From: an uncultured Acidobacteriota bacterium
GTDB lineage: Bacteria > Acidobacteriota > Terriglobia > Bryobacterales > Bryobacteraceae
Length of the DNA: 64,000 nt
NCBI GenBank assembly: GCA_902825945.1
Contig: CADECY010000004.1
Coordinates: 104,139 to 168,138 of the forward strand
Direction of reading: 5' to 3'
Shown: positions 45,110 to 53,703 of the stretch, piece after piece
Layout: every line of letters starts with the position of its first letter
Position numbering within the stretch: position 1 is the first letter of the stretch
Notes under the pieces: generated by a model
What the model was told of the DNA's origin: nothing
The model's database searches: none
Seen by the model: the letters and a program-made list of their open reading frames with translations, nothing else
Translations under genes and position numbers: made by a program

Positions 45110-45138
45110 TTCTGAACGATTGGGGATCCGTCCAGATC
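45110..45138 (-). promoter_or_regulatory. 29-nt identical leader block, copy B
   Basis: Same sequence as 44709-44737, in the same place between promoter and ribosome-binding site. Confidence 0.5.
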
Positions 45139-45159
45139 CGCGAGCCACACCCTCAGTGT

Positions 45160-45175
45160 GGCAATCGGAGTGCCA
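45160..45175 (-). promoter_or_regulatory. Sigma-54 (-24/-12) promoter of tiny ORF 2
   Basis: On the minus strand TGGCAC-TCCGA-TTGCC, again a perfect match with GG-N10-GC. Predicted start near 45149, about 85 nt before the tiny ORF. Confidence 0.85.
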
Positions 45176-45368
45176 TCTTTACGATCCGGTGCTCGTGATC
45201 GGAGTAGCGCTTTTTTTGTGAATGTCTTACGGGCCGCTGATCGCTTCAGCCCCGTGCGCGCCTCTCATGTTCTTCCCCAACACCGATGTTTGGTGGCCAA
45301 ACCTTTTTGCTACGTGGGATCCCTTAGGAAGGACAGACCGGGGAGTACTGCCTCGATTTTTTTGTTCA

Positions 45369-45396
45369 TTGTTCCGCCCACACTCTCGGCTATACT
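45369..45396 (+). promoter_or_regulatory. Sigma-70-type promoter of the sigma-54 activator gene
   Basis: TTGTTC (45369-45374), 16-bp spacer, TATACT (45391-45396). The expected start is about 45403, only 2 nt before the chosen GTG, so the mRNA would be nearly leaderless. Confidence 0.5.
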
Positions 45397-45404
45397 ACAA
45401 ATCC

Positions 45405-47294
45405 GTGCTTCCGCGCTTGATCGTCCTCGGCGGCCCTCTGGCGGGTAGAACGATACCCCTTTCTGAGGATACGATCTCAATTGGGCGAGAGCACGATTGC
45501 ACGATCCCGCTCAATGATGGCGGGGCATCCCGCCATCATTGCGAAATCCGCATCGCCGAATCCGGTGTGGAGATCCTCGACTTGGGGAGCCGTAACGGTA
45601 CACAGGTGAACGGGGTTTCCGTGAAGTCGGCTGCGCTTCGTCATGGTGACGAGATCCGCGTCGGTTCGAGCCGCTTCATGCTGGACACTGGGGAATCGCC
45701 GGCCGCGACGCCCGCCACCCTCGTTCTTCACCCGGGCGATTCCATCTACATGACTGGCGCGGCGCCGGCGGTGAGCAGCCGTGCTGTCAAGGATCTCAAG
45801 GCTCTCCTCGATTTCGCCCGCGCCGTGCACGAGTGCGACACCGAAGAGGCGATCCAGGACCGGCTCATTTCGCTTGTTCTCGAGGCAACCGTAGCCGGTT
45901 GCGTGGCCATCGTCATGGAGGATGACGGAACCATTCGCGGGCTCGACCGCCGCGGGCCCGAAGGCGTGGCTCGAATCTCACAGACGATTCTCGACCGAGT
46001 CCGGACCGATCGGGTTTCGGTGTTGAGCAACGACATCCCCCGAGACGAGCATCTCTCGTCGTCCGAGAGCCTGGCCATTCGCCTGGTTCACTCTGTGCTC
46101 GCGGTCCCTCTCGTCGAGCATGGCACGATCGAGAGCGTCTTGTATCTGGAAAGCAGCAATCCCAAGTCGGTATTCGACAAGGATGATCTCGAGTTGCTTA
46201 CCGCTCTCGGAAGCATCGCCTCGCTCGCGATTCGCAACATCCGGCGTGTGGAGGCTCTTGCCGACGAGAACCGGAGGCTCAGGGACGAGACGGGCGCCAA
46301 CTTCGGAATCGTCGGCGAGAGTGGCCCGGTCAAGGATGTTCTGCGTGTGATCGCGCGCGTCGCGCCGATCGAGTCCACGGTCCTGATCACGGGAGAAAGC
46401 GGGACGGGCAAGGAACTGGTCGCGCGCGCGATTCACGCAGGTAGCAGCCGGAAACAGAAACCTTTCATCGCCATCAACTGCGCGGCCATGACCGAGACCC
46501 TGCTCGAGAGCGAGCTTTTCGGTCACGAAAAGGGAGCCTTCACAGGCGCCGTCGGACAGAAGAAGGGCAAAATCGAAGCGGCCGAGGGTGGCGTGCTGTT
46601 TCTCGACGAAGTGGGTGAAATGAGCCCCGCGCTTCAGGTCAAGCTGCTCCGTGTGTTGCAGGAACGGGAATTCGAGCGAGTCGGCGGAAACAAGACGATC
46701 AAGGCAGATGTCCGGGTGGTGGCGGCCACCAATCGCGATCTGCGGGAGATGTCGAAGACCGGCGAGTTCCGGCCCGACCTCTACTACCGGCTCTACGTCG
46801 TCGCCATCAAGCTTCCGGCATTGCGCGAGCGCCGCGGCGACATCCCCCTGCTCGCGCAACACTTCATCGCCAAGTACGCCGCGCAAACCGGGAGGCGCGT
46901 GCTCGGGCTATCGTCGCGCGCCAAGGCCGCGCTGGTCCGGCACGACTGGCCCGGCAACATTCGCGAACTCCAGAACGCGATCGAGCGTGCCATTGCGCTC
47001 GGCTCAGGCGAACTGATCGAACCCGATGACCTGCCCGAGACCGTGCTCGAGGACTCGACCGAGCCGCGCGGTGCCGCGGCTTCCGGTCTCCACGAACAGG
47101 TCACCGAGGCCAAACGCCAAATTCTCGTGCGCGCCATCGAAGAGGCCGGCAACAACTACACGGAAGCCGCGCACCGGCTCGGCATCCATCCGAACCATCT
47201 GTTCCGGCTCGTCAAGACGCTCAACTTGACGCCAAAGCGCCAGAAGACGAATCCGCCGGGACCGAAGCCCCAACATCGATCAGCCGGGCAATGA
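45405..47294 (+). CDS. FHA-GAF sigma-54-dependent transcriptional activator
   Basis: 629 aa from the GTG at 45405, where the FHA domain begins ([18 protein letters not shown]). FHA spans 1-95 with GREHDC, SRHHCEI and [12 protein letters not shown], the phospho-Thr binding signature. A GAF domain follows at about 125-280. The AAA+ domain has Walker A GESGTGKE near 329, the sigma-54 contact loop GAFTGA near 376, and Walker B FLDEVGEM. The C-terminal Fis-type helix-turn-helix is [22 protein letters not shown]. It is divergent from two tandem sigma-54 promoters, its likely targets. FHA input and the kinase gene nearby suggest phosphorylation control. Confidence 0.95.
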   Translation: MLPRLIVLGGPLAGRTIPLSEDTISIGREHDCTIPLNDGGASRHHCEIRIAESGVEILDLGSRNGTQVNGVSVKSAALRHGDEIRVGSSRFMLDTGESPAATPATLVLHPGDSIYMTGAAPAVSSRAVKDLKALLDFARAVHECDTEEAIQDRLISLVLEATVAGCVAIVMEDDGTIRGLDRRGPEGVARISQTILDRVRTDRVSVLSNDIPRDEHLSSSESLAIRLVHSVLAVPLVEHGTIESVLYLESSNPKSVFDKDDLELLTALGSIASLAIRNIRRVEALADENRRLRDETGANFGIVGESGPVKDVLRVIARVAPIESTVLITGESGTGKELVARAIHAGSSRKQKPFIAINCAAMTETLLESELFGHEKGAFTGAVGQKKGKIEAAEGGVLFLDEVGEMSPALQVKLLRVLQEREFERVGGNKTIKADVRVVAATNRDLREMSKTGEFRPDLYYRLYVVAIKLPALRERRGDIPLLAQHFIAKYAAQTGRRVLGLSSRAKAALVRHDWPGNIRELQNAIERAIALGSGELIEPDDLPETVLEDSTEPRGAAASGLHEQVTEAKRQILVRAIEEAGNNYTEAAHRLGIHPNHLFRLVKTLNLTPKRQKTNPPGPKPQHRSAGQ

Positions 47295-47808
47295 GGTTCG
47301 CCGGGTTCGTTTCGTCGAAGATGAGACCCCGGTAGCGCTCTTTGATGAACCCCTCGGCCACGCCGTGATCAATCATGCGGAGCATCGGGTCGAAGTAGCC
47401 ATTGACGTTGAGCAGGCCGATCGGCTTTGCGTGGAGGCCGAGTTGTGCCCAGGTGACGATCTCGAAGAGTTCGTCGAAGGTGCCGAAGCCGCCGGGGATG
47501 GCCAGGAACGCGGTCGCGAGCTGCGCCATGAGCGCCTTGCGCTCGTGCATCGATCCCACCACGCGCAAATCGGCGAGTCCAAGGTGGGCGGCCTCCTTCT
47601 CGACGAGCAGTTTCGGCACCACGCCCGTCACCGGCATCCCCAGCGCGGCGACCGTGTCCGCTACCACGCCCATCAGCCCGAGCTGACTGCCTCCGTAGAT
47701 GAGGCCCGCACCATGTGCGGCGATCAGCCGTCCGCACTCTTCGGCCGCTTCCCGGTACAGCGAGCCGCGCCCGAAGCTCGACCCGCAAAACACGCAAATC
47801 CGTTGCAT
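47221..47808 (-). CDS. LOG-family (TIGR00730) nucleoside-5'-monophosphate phosphoribohydrolase
   Basis: 195 aa from the ATG at 47808. Motifs of the lysine-decarboxylase-like/LOG family: CVFCGSS at the start, [10 protein letters not shown], the catalytic PGGFGTFDE and [15 protein letters not shown]. Cleaves ribose from cytokinin-type or other nucleoside monophosphates. The 3' end overlaps the convergent sigma-54 activator gene by 74 nt, an unusually long tail overlap. Confidence 0.9.
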   Translation of the reverse strand: MQRICVFCGSSFGRGSLYREAAEECGRLIAAHGAGLIYGGSQLGLMGVVADTVAALGMPVTGVVPKLLVEKEAAHLGLADLRVVGSMHERKALMAQLATAFLAIPGGFGTFDELFEIVTWAQLGLHAKPIGLLNVNGYFDPMLRMIDHGVAEGFIKERYRGLIFDETNPANLIARLIDVGASVPADSSSGALASS

Positions 47809-47863
47809 CTCTCCAGAATCCCCTATCGCGGGAGTGGCATCAACAAAGGAGGAGAGAACTTTC

Positions 47864-48337
47864 ATGAAACCCAACGTGGGACTAGACAAAGACCAGCGCG
47901 CCGGAGTGGTGGCAATCCTGAAAAAGACGCTGGCCGACGCCTCTGTGCTGTCCACCAAGACTCGGAATTTCCATTGGAACGTGACCGGCCCGCACTTCAG
48001 CGATCTGCACAAGCTCTTCGAGTCGCAGTATACACAGATCGACGCCTCGATAGACGAGATCGCTGAGAATATCCGCTACTTCGGTGAGCCGAGTCCGGGT
48101 TCGCTGGCCGAATTCCTGGCTGATACGCGTCTCGAGGAACAGGCGGGCCGAACCATGAAGGCATCGGACATGGTGGCCGCCCTGCTCACCGATCACGAGG
48201 CTTTTGTCCGGGCAACTCGCAAGGACATCGACACCGCAGCCGAGAAGTACAAAGCGGCCGATGTCGCCGACTTCCTCACCGGACTGCTCGAAGCACATGA
48301 GAAGATGGCGTGGATGCTCCGCTCGATTCTCGAATAG
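47864..48337 (+). CDS. dps: Dps-family DNA-binding ferritin-like protein
   Basis: 157 aa; the usual Dps length. The ferroxidase site motifs are NFHWNVTGPHF (first His), then LHKLFESQYTQIDASIDEIAENIRYFG with the Asp/Glu ligands. A strong AAGGAGGAGAG lies 8 nt before the ATG. Forms a 12-subunit cage that oxidises iron with H2O2 and protects DNA. The following gene (AlkD-like) starts within a few nt of its stop, so oxidant and alkylation defence may be coexpressed. Confidence 0.94.
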   Translation: MKPNVGLDKDQRAGVVAILKKTLADASVLSTKTRNFHWNVTGPHFSDLHKLFESQYTQIDASIDEIAENIRYFGEPSPGSLAEFLADTRLEEQAGRTMKASDMVAALLTDHEAFVRATRKDIDTAAEKYKAADVADFLTGLLEAHEKMAWMLRSILE

Positions 48338-48342
48338 ACGGC

Positions 48343-49041
48343 TTGGCCGCGCGAACACGCGAGCGTCTGATCGAACTGGGCACGGACCGGCATCGTGCCG
48401 CCCTCCAGCGGTTCTTCCAGGAGCCGGTCCGCGCGCATGGCGTCCCGTCAGCCGAGGTCCGGGATCTCGCTCGCGAGATCTATCGCGAGATTCGCGACTG
48501 GCCGGGCGTGAAACGCGACCGCCTCTGCGAGGCGCTCTGGACTGGGGGAGAAATCGAGAACGGCGCGCTCGTCTCGTATCTCTATGGGCGGTTCGCCAAG
48601 AAGCTCGGTGCCGCGGAGTTCGATCTGTGCGAGCGCTGGCTTGCCCGGCGCGTTGACAACTGGGCGAACTGCGATGCCGTTTGCACGATTCCGGTCGCTG
48701 CCTGCGTCGCCAATCATCCGGAACTCGCCGTTCGCGTGGCTTCGTGGATTGATGCGAAGAGCCGTTGGCATCGCCGGGGCGCCGCCGTAGGTTTGGTGAA
48801 GGAAGCTCGCGCCGGCCGCCAACTCGACACGATCCTGCACGTCGCCCAAGCGCTGCGGGGCGATGCGGACGACATGATCCAAAAGGGCGTCGGCTGGCTG
48901 CTGAAGGAAGCCTATCCGAAGCGGAGGGCCGAAGTCGTGCGATTCCTGACGAGCCAGCGCGAGCCCTTTTCGAGGCTCGTGCTGCGGTACGCGGCCGAGA
49001 AGATGTCCGAGGCGGACCGTGCTTGCGTGTTGGTACGCTAA
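48343..49041 (+). CDS. Second DNA alkylation repair (AlkD-like) protein
   Basis: 232 aa from a TTG at 48343, 5 nt after the dps stop; a GTG at 48310 would overlap dps by 28 nt. HEAT-like helices throughout. The catalytic AlkD pattern is NWANCDAV (Trp/Asp) and RWHRRGAAVG (Arg). It differs clearly from the 29.7-kb copy, so the two are distant paralogues. Coexpression with dps is likely from the spacing. Confidence 0.82.
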   Translation: MAARTRERLIELGTDRHRAALQRFFQEPVRAHGVPSAEVRDLAREIYREIRDWPGVKRDRLCEALWTGGEIENGALVSYLYGRFAKKLGAAEFDLCERWLARRVDNWANCDAVCTIPVAACVANHPELAVRVASWIDAKSRWHRRGAAVGLVKEARAGRQLDTILHVAQALRGDADDMIQKGVGWLLKEAYPKRRAEVVRFLTSQREPFSRLVLRYAAEKMSEADRACVLVR

Positions 49042-49050
49042 CCTACCGGA

Positions 49051-49428
49051 ATGATCCCTCTCGAGCGGCTCCACCATGTCTCGTTCGCGGTCGCGGACCT
49101 TGCCAAGTCGAAAGCGTTCTTCGGCGGCGTGATCGGACTTCCGGAAATCCAGCGGCCGGCGTTCAACTTTGCCGGCGCTTGGTACGCCATCGGTGATCGC
49201 CAGTTGCATCTGATCGAGCAGCCCGGCGCGGGCCGCGACTCTTCGAGCCGCCTCAGCCGGTCCGATCATATGGCGCTCGAGGTCACCGACATCGGCGCGG
49301 CCGAAGAGGCGCTCACGGCAGCGGGAATCGAGTATCAACGCGGCGGCAACGAATCGCTGGGATTCTCGCAGATCTTCTGCTCCGATCCCGACGGACACAC
49401 CATCGAGTTCGTGCACTATCGCAATTGA
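49051..49428 (+). CDS. VOC-family (glyoxalase-fold) protein
   Basis: 125 aa, one VOC unit. Segments LERLHHVSFAVADLAKSKAFF, AWYAIGDRQLHLIE and DHMALEVTD, then FCSDPDGHTIEFV, carry the metal ligands His (LHHV), Glu or Asp and the last Glu (IEFV). Members include glyoxalase I, fosfomycin-resistance enzymes and dioxygenases; which is not predictable. Starts 9 nt after the AlkD-like stop, probably the same operon. Confidence 0.88.
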   Translation: MIPLERLHHVSFAVADLAKSKAFFGGVIGLPEIQRPAFNFAGAWYAIGDRQLHLIEQPGAGRDSSSRLSRSDHMALEVTDIGAAEEALTAAGIEYQRGGNESLGFSQIFCSDPDGHTIEFVHYRN

Positions 49429-49434
49429 TCGCGA

Positions 49435-50289
49435 TCAGCGTTTGTGGATCCGCACGAACGAGCGCCCGATCGCGGCGAGGTTCGGCGTTCCGCACATGAC
49501 CATCGTGCGGCCGAGTTCGGTCTGCAGCATTTCGAGAACGTACTGCACGCCCTCGGCGCCGTAAGCCGCCAGGCCCCACGCCACGGGCCGCGCGATCATC
49601 ACCGCTCTCGCTCCGAAGGCGAGCGCCTTGAAGACGTCGGTACCGCGGCGGAATCCCCCATCGGCGAGCACCGGGATCTTGCCCGCCACCGCATCGACGA
49701 TTGCGGGCAGCACTTCGATCGGCGCCACGGCGGCCTGAACCGCGGGCTCGCGCCAGGCAGATACGGCGACCGCGTCCGCGCCGTTCTTCGCCGCGGCCGA
49801 TGCTTCCTCGGCCGACAGGATTCCCTTGACGATCAGCGGCGCGCCGAGATCCTTGCGAAACTGATCGATCGCCGTCCAATCCCAGCCGGGACCCACGCAG
49901 ATCGACTTGGCACCACGCCCGATCGCCTCTCCGGCTCGGGCGCGCGCCGCCGCGATGTCTTTGTCCGGCGCGATCCCGGTGACGATCGGCGCCTTGGCCG
50001 CCGCCGCGCCGCGAATCACCGCGGCGTCTCCGTCCGCGTGAAATCGAGACAACCCTGCCATTGGACCCACCAGCACGGGAGCGAAGTGCTTCTCGCCGAG
50101 GAGCGTCAGCGACAGATCGAGCTTGGTCGAATCGACGAGCACGCGCGGCCGGAACGTGATGCGATCGAACGCGCGCCGGTCACCGTCCGCGATCCGAGCG
50201 AAGACCTCCGGACTCAACTTGCGCTGAGCCATCTGCTCCATCTCGAGCAGGTTCACCAGTTCGCGTAGCGGCGTGAGACGGAGGCTCAT
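49435..50289 (-). CDS. FMN-dependent alpha-hydroxy-acid dehydrogenase-like protein lacking the catalytic His
   Basis: 284 aa, shorter than the usual 350-390. The (beta/alpha)8 barrel segments remain: VLVDSTKLDLSLTLLG, PVLVGPMAGLSRFHADG, PLIVKGILSAEEA and VLADGGFRRGTDVFKALAFGARAVMIARPVAWGLAAYG, so FMN binding is plausible. But where the active enzymes have SNHGGRQLD with the catalytic His, this has VSAWREPAVQ. It also lacks most of the N-terminal helix region. It overlaps by 4 nt the intact paralogue upstream. Either a non-catalytic partner or a changed specificity. Confidence 0.85.
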   Translation of the reverse strand: MSLRLTPLRELVNLLEMEQMAQRKLSPEVFARIADGDRRAFDRITFRPRVLVDSTKLDLSLTLLGEKHFAPVLVGPMAGLSRFHADGDAAVIRGAAAAKAPIVTGIAPDKDIAAARARAGEAIGRGAKSICVGPGWDWTAIDQFRKDLGAPLIVKGILSAEEASAAAKNGADAVAVSAWREPAVQAAVAPIEVLPAIVDAVAGKIPVLADGGFRRGTDVFKALAFGARAVMIARPVAWGLAAYGAEGVQYVLEMLQTELGRTMVMCGTPNLAAIGRSFVRIHKR

Positions 50290-51467
50290 GCGAAGTCCGT
50301 CCTCACGAGGCCGCGGTCGATCGACGCCAGCGTTGGCCGGCCGGTCGCGGCCATGGCGGCGGCGAATTCGCGCCGCAGGATTTCGAGCACGCGCTGCACG
50401 CCAGGCGCGCCGTAGGCGCCGAGTCCCCAGCGTGGAACACGGCCCAGGCAGACGGCGTTCGCGCCAAGCGCAAGTGCTTTCAGGATGTCCTCGCCGCGGC
50501 GGATTCCGCTATCGAACAACACGGGCACGCGGCGACGCACGGCGTCCACGATCTCGGGCAGCACCTCGAGGGTCGAGGGCGAATAGTCGAGCGCGCGGCC
50601 GCCGTGGTTCGAGACGTAGATGCCGTCCGCTCCGCGTTCGATCGCCATGTTCGCGTCTTCCGCCGTGAGCACGCCCTTGATGATGAGCGGAGCCTTGGTT
50701 GCCTTGCGGATCTGGTCGAACAGTCCCCAGTGATACCAGATGCGCATCTCTTCCACGCGATACGGGTTGCCGGGAGCGGCGCGCGTTGAGCGGCGCGGAG
50801 GTCCGCCCGTGGCGCCGAGATTGCGGTCATGCAGCGCGCGTTCGAAGACCGATGCCTGCTGATCCACGGTCACCACGATCGCCTTGCAGCCGGCGTTGAT
50901 CGCGTCTTCCATTGCTGAGCGATTGGCCTCGGCCTCGCGCTTCGGATACAGTTGGAACCACAGTGGTCCCGTGGCGGCTTCAGCGATCTTGGCTAGCGGC
51001 AGACTGGCGACGTTGCTCACGATCATCGGCGTGTTCGCGGCTTTGGTGGCGCCTTGGTGCATCGCCGCTTCTCCGTCCGGATGAATCGCGATCTGTGCGG
51101 CCGTGGGCGAAATCAAGATGGGCGAGGAAAGCTGCGTGCCGAACAATTCGAGCGATGTCTTCACCTCCGAGAGCGCTACCGTGGAGGAGCGGGGAACGAG
51201 CGAAACCCAGGCGAAGGCCTCGCGATTGCGCCGCAGGGTGAACTCGCTCTCGGTTCCGTAAGCGGTGTAATCGAATGCCGCGCGTGGAAGCTTCGCGTGA
51301 GCGACATCCTCGAAGCCGAAGGCGTCTTCGAGTTCATCGAGACCGGGGACGCGAGGATGCGGGCGGAACGGATCCTGCTGCGCGCGCAGCAACGGAGACG
51401 CGGCAAGAAAGGCGGAAAAAGAGCGGACCGCGGCGCGGCGGGTGATGCTGTTCAGCCAAAGATCCAT
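50286..51467 (-). CDS. Exported FMN-dependent alpha-hydroxy-acid oxidase/dehydrogenase
   Basis: 393 aa from the ATG at 51467. A twin-arginine-like signal (ITRRAAVRSFSAFLAASPLL) suggests export. The family core is intact: AFDYTAYGTESE, PILISPTAAQIAIHPDGE, LWFQLYPKRE, PLIIKGVLTAEDA, the catalytic His in SNHGGRALDYSP, and VLFDSGIRRGEDILKALALGANAVCLGR. It oxidises L-lactate, glycolate, mandelate or similar. Followed by the shorter paralogue with a 4-nt overlap. Confidence 0.92.
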   Translation of the reverse strand: MDLWLNSITRRAAVRSFSAFLAASPLLRAQQDPFRPHPRVPGLDELEDAFGFEDVAHAKLPRAAFDYTAYGTESEFTLRRNREAFAWVSLVPRSSTVALSEVKTSLELFGTQLSSPILISPTAAQIAIHPDGEAAMHQGATKAANTPMIVSNVASLPLAKIAEAATGPLWFQLYPKREAEANRSAMEDAINAGCKAIVVTVDQQASVFERALHDRNLGATGGPPRRSTRAAPGNPYRVEEMRIWYHWGLFDQIRKATKAPLIIKGVLTAEDANMAIERGADGIYVSNHGGRALDYSPSTLEVLPEIVDAVRRRVPVLFDSGIRRGEDILKALALGANAVCLGRVPRWGLGAYGAPGVQRVLEILRREFAAAMAATGRPTLASIDRGLVRTDFA

Positions 51468-51495
51468 GGGTGACGGCAAGACGGCCTCTTCCGGA

Positions 51496-52145
51496 TCAGT
51501 CTCGCACAAAAGCGGCGCGCCGCACGCCATGACTGAGGATGATCGCGGTGAAAACGAGGTTACGGGTGACGGCCGCGGCGCGGCCCATCGACGCTCCGAG
51601 GCCAATCCCGGGTGCCAGACAACCACTTCTCCAAATCCATGTTGCACCCACGCCCGCGCCCACGATTGCACCGGTGATGGCCGCCGTCGTGTCGGTATCG
51701 CCACCGCGGTGAACCGCGGCGAGCACGGCCTTGCGAACGTCACCAGGATGGCTGAGCCACGCGTGCAGCGCGACCGGAACCATGTGGAGGCATTAGCCGG
51801 AACACGCGTGCCGAGTCCGATACTTGCGGCGGCTCCGCGCGCCACGTTTCGACAGGTTCGCCGCGACCGCGATCGCGTAGGCAGAGGCTTGTGCCGAGCG
51901 AAGCTCGTACCATCTCGCGGTTTCACCGAGGGTCGTCCCCATGGCGGACTCCGGTCACAGCTCTACGCATCGCGGGCCCGCTGCGCGCCGCGAAACGCCG
52001 AAGACGGGTGCGCAGTGTGCGAAGCCGGCGGCGCCGAGCAGCCGGTGTCCGCTCGATCGCCGATGATGCGTTGTTGCCAGCGCCGGGTGAGGCCTTCGGC
52101 GGGCAGCCCGATCGCCTCGCCGAGGGGCGGGTCCGAGAACGAGCC
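51496..52145 (-). pseudogene. Decayed ADP-ribosylglycohydrolase (ARH/DraG family) gene
   Basis: Read on the minus strand, the 5' remnant near 52057-52131 encodes PLGEAIGLPAEGLTRRW, the start of the ARH fold. The 3' remnant at 51496-51783 keeps VALHAWLSHPGDVRKAVLAA and then HRGGDTDTTAAITGAIVGAG, with the GDTDT metal-binding motif. Between them the frame is lost and the length (650 bp against about 900) shows deletion. The two remnants are in different frames. It sits just upstream of the FMN oxidase gene on the same strand. Confidence 0.65.
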
Positions 52146-52404
52146 TTCGATCGATTAATTATGGGTGATGACGCGCGAACGGACTCGAAAGCTGACCGTG
52201 CGGCGCCGCCCCCGGCCGAGTCATGCCACCGCGACGCTCTTCAAGTTTCTGAATCTACAGGAGATGCGCCGCCAGGGCATCGCCGATCCCAAAAGTACAC
52301 ATTTTTCGGGGCAGGATGAGAAAATCGTCTCCGTCTTCCGCTCGTTGGTATAGAGCTCAAACTTCACCCATCGGGCGTTTGAGCCGAACAACCACGGAGG
52401 AAAA
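52146..52404. other. Intergenic stretch before the secreted protein gene
   Basis: About 260 bp without a recognisable gene. GGAGG at about 52399 is the ribosome-binding site of the next gene. No other structure noted. Confidence 0.4.
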
Positions 52405-53592
52405 ATGTTCCGACTCACTTCGATCAATCTCCGCCAGCCAAAGCGAAACAGATGGCTCATGGCGGCGCTACTTACCTTGCCGATTCACGGTGCGCAGTGG
52501 AACCAAACTTTTATCTACGTCAGCCCTGCCTTTACGTATAGTCCACCTCCCGTATCCATGGCCCAGCGGGTGATCCCCCCACTCAGCAATCCGACGACGG
52601 TGAGGTATGTCGCGTACCGCCCCAGCCTGGCCGCCGACGGCAAAGTCACACTTCGAAAGCAGAATGCGGATGGTAGCTGGAGTGCCCCTGACGTCATCGA
52701 AAACATGGGCAACTCCCTTGGCGACGTTGCAGTCGGAATCACCACGTTCGGATCGCCTCGTGTGGCGCACTACCATATACCATTCGGGGTCAACCGCTAT
52801 GTTGAACGTGTCGCGGAGGGATCCGGAAGCGGCTGCGTCAACGTTCCGGTCACGCACTGGAAATGCTCGGATATGGTGCCGGCGGTTGGAGGCTTTCCCC
52901 CCGCGCTCGGTTTGTGGACCACTCCGACGTACGTCTCCACGAGCTATTTCCTGTTCAATGTGAGTAGCGGCACATCAGCGGCCAAGAGCGCAAGATTCAC
53001 CAAACTCGACAACACCTCCTGGGCGATCCCGGCTACGATCCCCAAAGCGGGCCAGGCGATCGCAATGGACGACACCGGGCCCGAGCAACACATACTGATC
53101 AGCAGCCGAGGGAATCCTGACATTCCTGATCATACGACGTGGATCAAGAGAGCAAACAACGCCTGGAGCCAGCCGGAGACAATCGCTCCCGAAGCTTCGT
53201 ACGGGGGGCACCTCCAGGTAAAGAGCGGCATTCCCCACGCTTGCCGCCACTCTCAAGGCAAGATCCTGTATTCGACCCGCAATGGAAGCCAATGGAGTTC
53301 GAAAATAGTCGGGTCCACGCTTAACGTCAGCTACTACGGCCCAAAAGCGGGATGCTCGCTGGCTTTCGCGAATGGAAGACCCGTCATCGCGTACATCGAC
53401 GAGAGTGAGGGCCACCTGAAGGTGACGCGCCAGATGGCAGACTTGATCAATTGGACGGTTCCGGAAATCGTCGCTGCGGGAGCCCCTGGTCAGGCCGTCG
53501 GCTACTGGCCTACACTCATCAGCAAGGGCGGCAAGCTGATGGTGTCCTACTCGAGCTTGGCAGGCAACGTCTACGTATCCACGGAGCAATAG
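52405..53592 (+). CDS. Secreted beta-propeller-like protein of unknown function
   Basis: 395 aa. An ATG with GGAGG close upstream. An N-terminal basic region then a hydrophobic core (WLMAALLTLPIHGA) forms a signal peptide of about 30 residues. The mature protein has repeated short strands of the type Y-x-P-S-L-A-A-D-G and DGSWSAP, NNAWSQPETIAPE and INWTVPEIVA. This W-S-x-P pattern is like bacterial sialidase/BNR propellers, but the Asp boxes are not clear. No family is assigned. The gene stands alone. Confidence 0.55.
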   Translation: MFRLTSINLRQPKRNRWLMAALLTLPIHGAQWNQTFIYVSPAFTYSPPPVSMAQRVIPPLSNPTTVRYVAYRPSLAADGKVTLRKQNADGSWSAPDVIENMGNSLGDVAVGITTFGSPRVAHYHIPFGVNRYVERVAEGSGSGCVNVPVTHWKCSDMVPAVGGFPPALGLWTTPTYVSTSYFLFNVSSGTSAAKSARFTKLDNTSWAIPATIPKAGQAIAMDDTGPEQHILISSRGNPDIPDHTTWIKRANNAWSQPETIAPEASYGGHLQVKSGIPHACRHSQGKILYSTRNGSQWSSKIVGSTLNVSYYGPKAGCSLAFANGRPVIAYIDESEGHLKVTRQMADLINWTVPEIVAAGAPGQAVGYWPTLISKGGKLMVSYSSLAGNVYVSTEQ

Positions 53593-53613
53593 GCGCAAAT
53601 AGACCGGTGAGGA

Positions 53614-53639
53614 GTGGGTCGACTCTCGAGTTGACCCAC
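53614..53639 (+). terminator. Hairpin after the secreted-protein gene
   Basis: GTGGGTC (53614-53620) pairs with GACCCAC (53633-53639) 22 nt after the stop. There is no T tract, so it may be a weak or two-way terminator. Confidence 0.35.
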
Positions 53640-53703
53640 CACCTCCGTACCCTGCTCGCGCCTTACCGTCTCGTAAGGGCAGGGCCTCCGCGCGGCCGGA
53701 AGT

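Larger units (their letters stand above)
44956..45330. repeat. Tandem duplicated unit, copy B
   Basis: Second copy of the unit described for 44552-44925, adjacent to it and in the same direction. It is the copy nearer to the sigma-54 activator gene; its upstream end runs into the activator's promoter region. Confidence 0.8.

Noticed and set aside
44552..45330. CRISPR or transposon interpretation of the repeated unit
   Set aside because: There are only two copies, ~400 bp, with no short regular repeat-spacer pattern, terminal inverted repeats, target duplications or transposase.
48310..49041. GTG start at 48310 for the second AlkD-like gene
   Set aside because: It would overlap dps by 28 nt; the TTG at 48343 matches the family N-terminus and gives a typical operon spacing.
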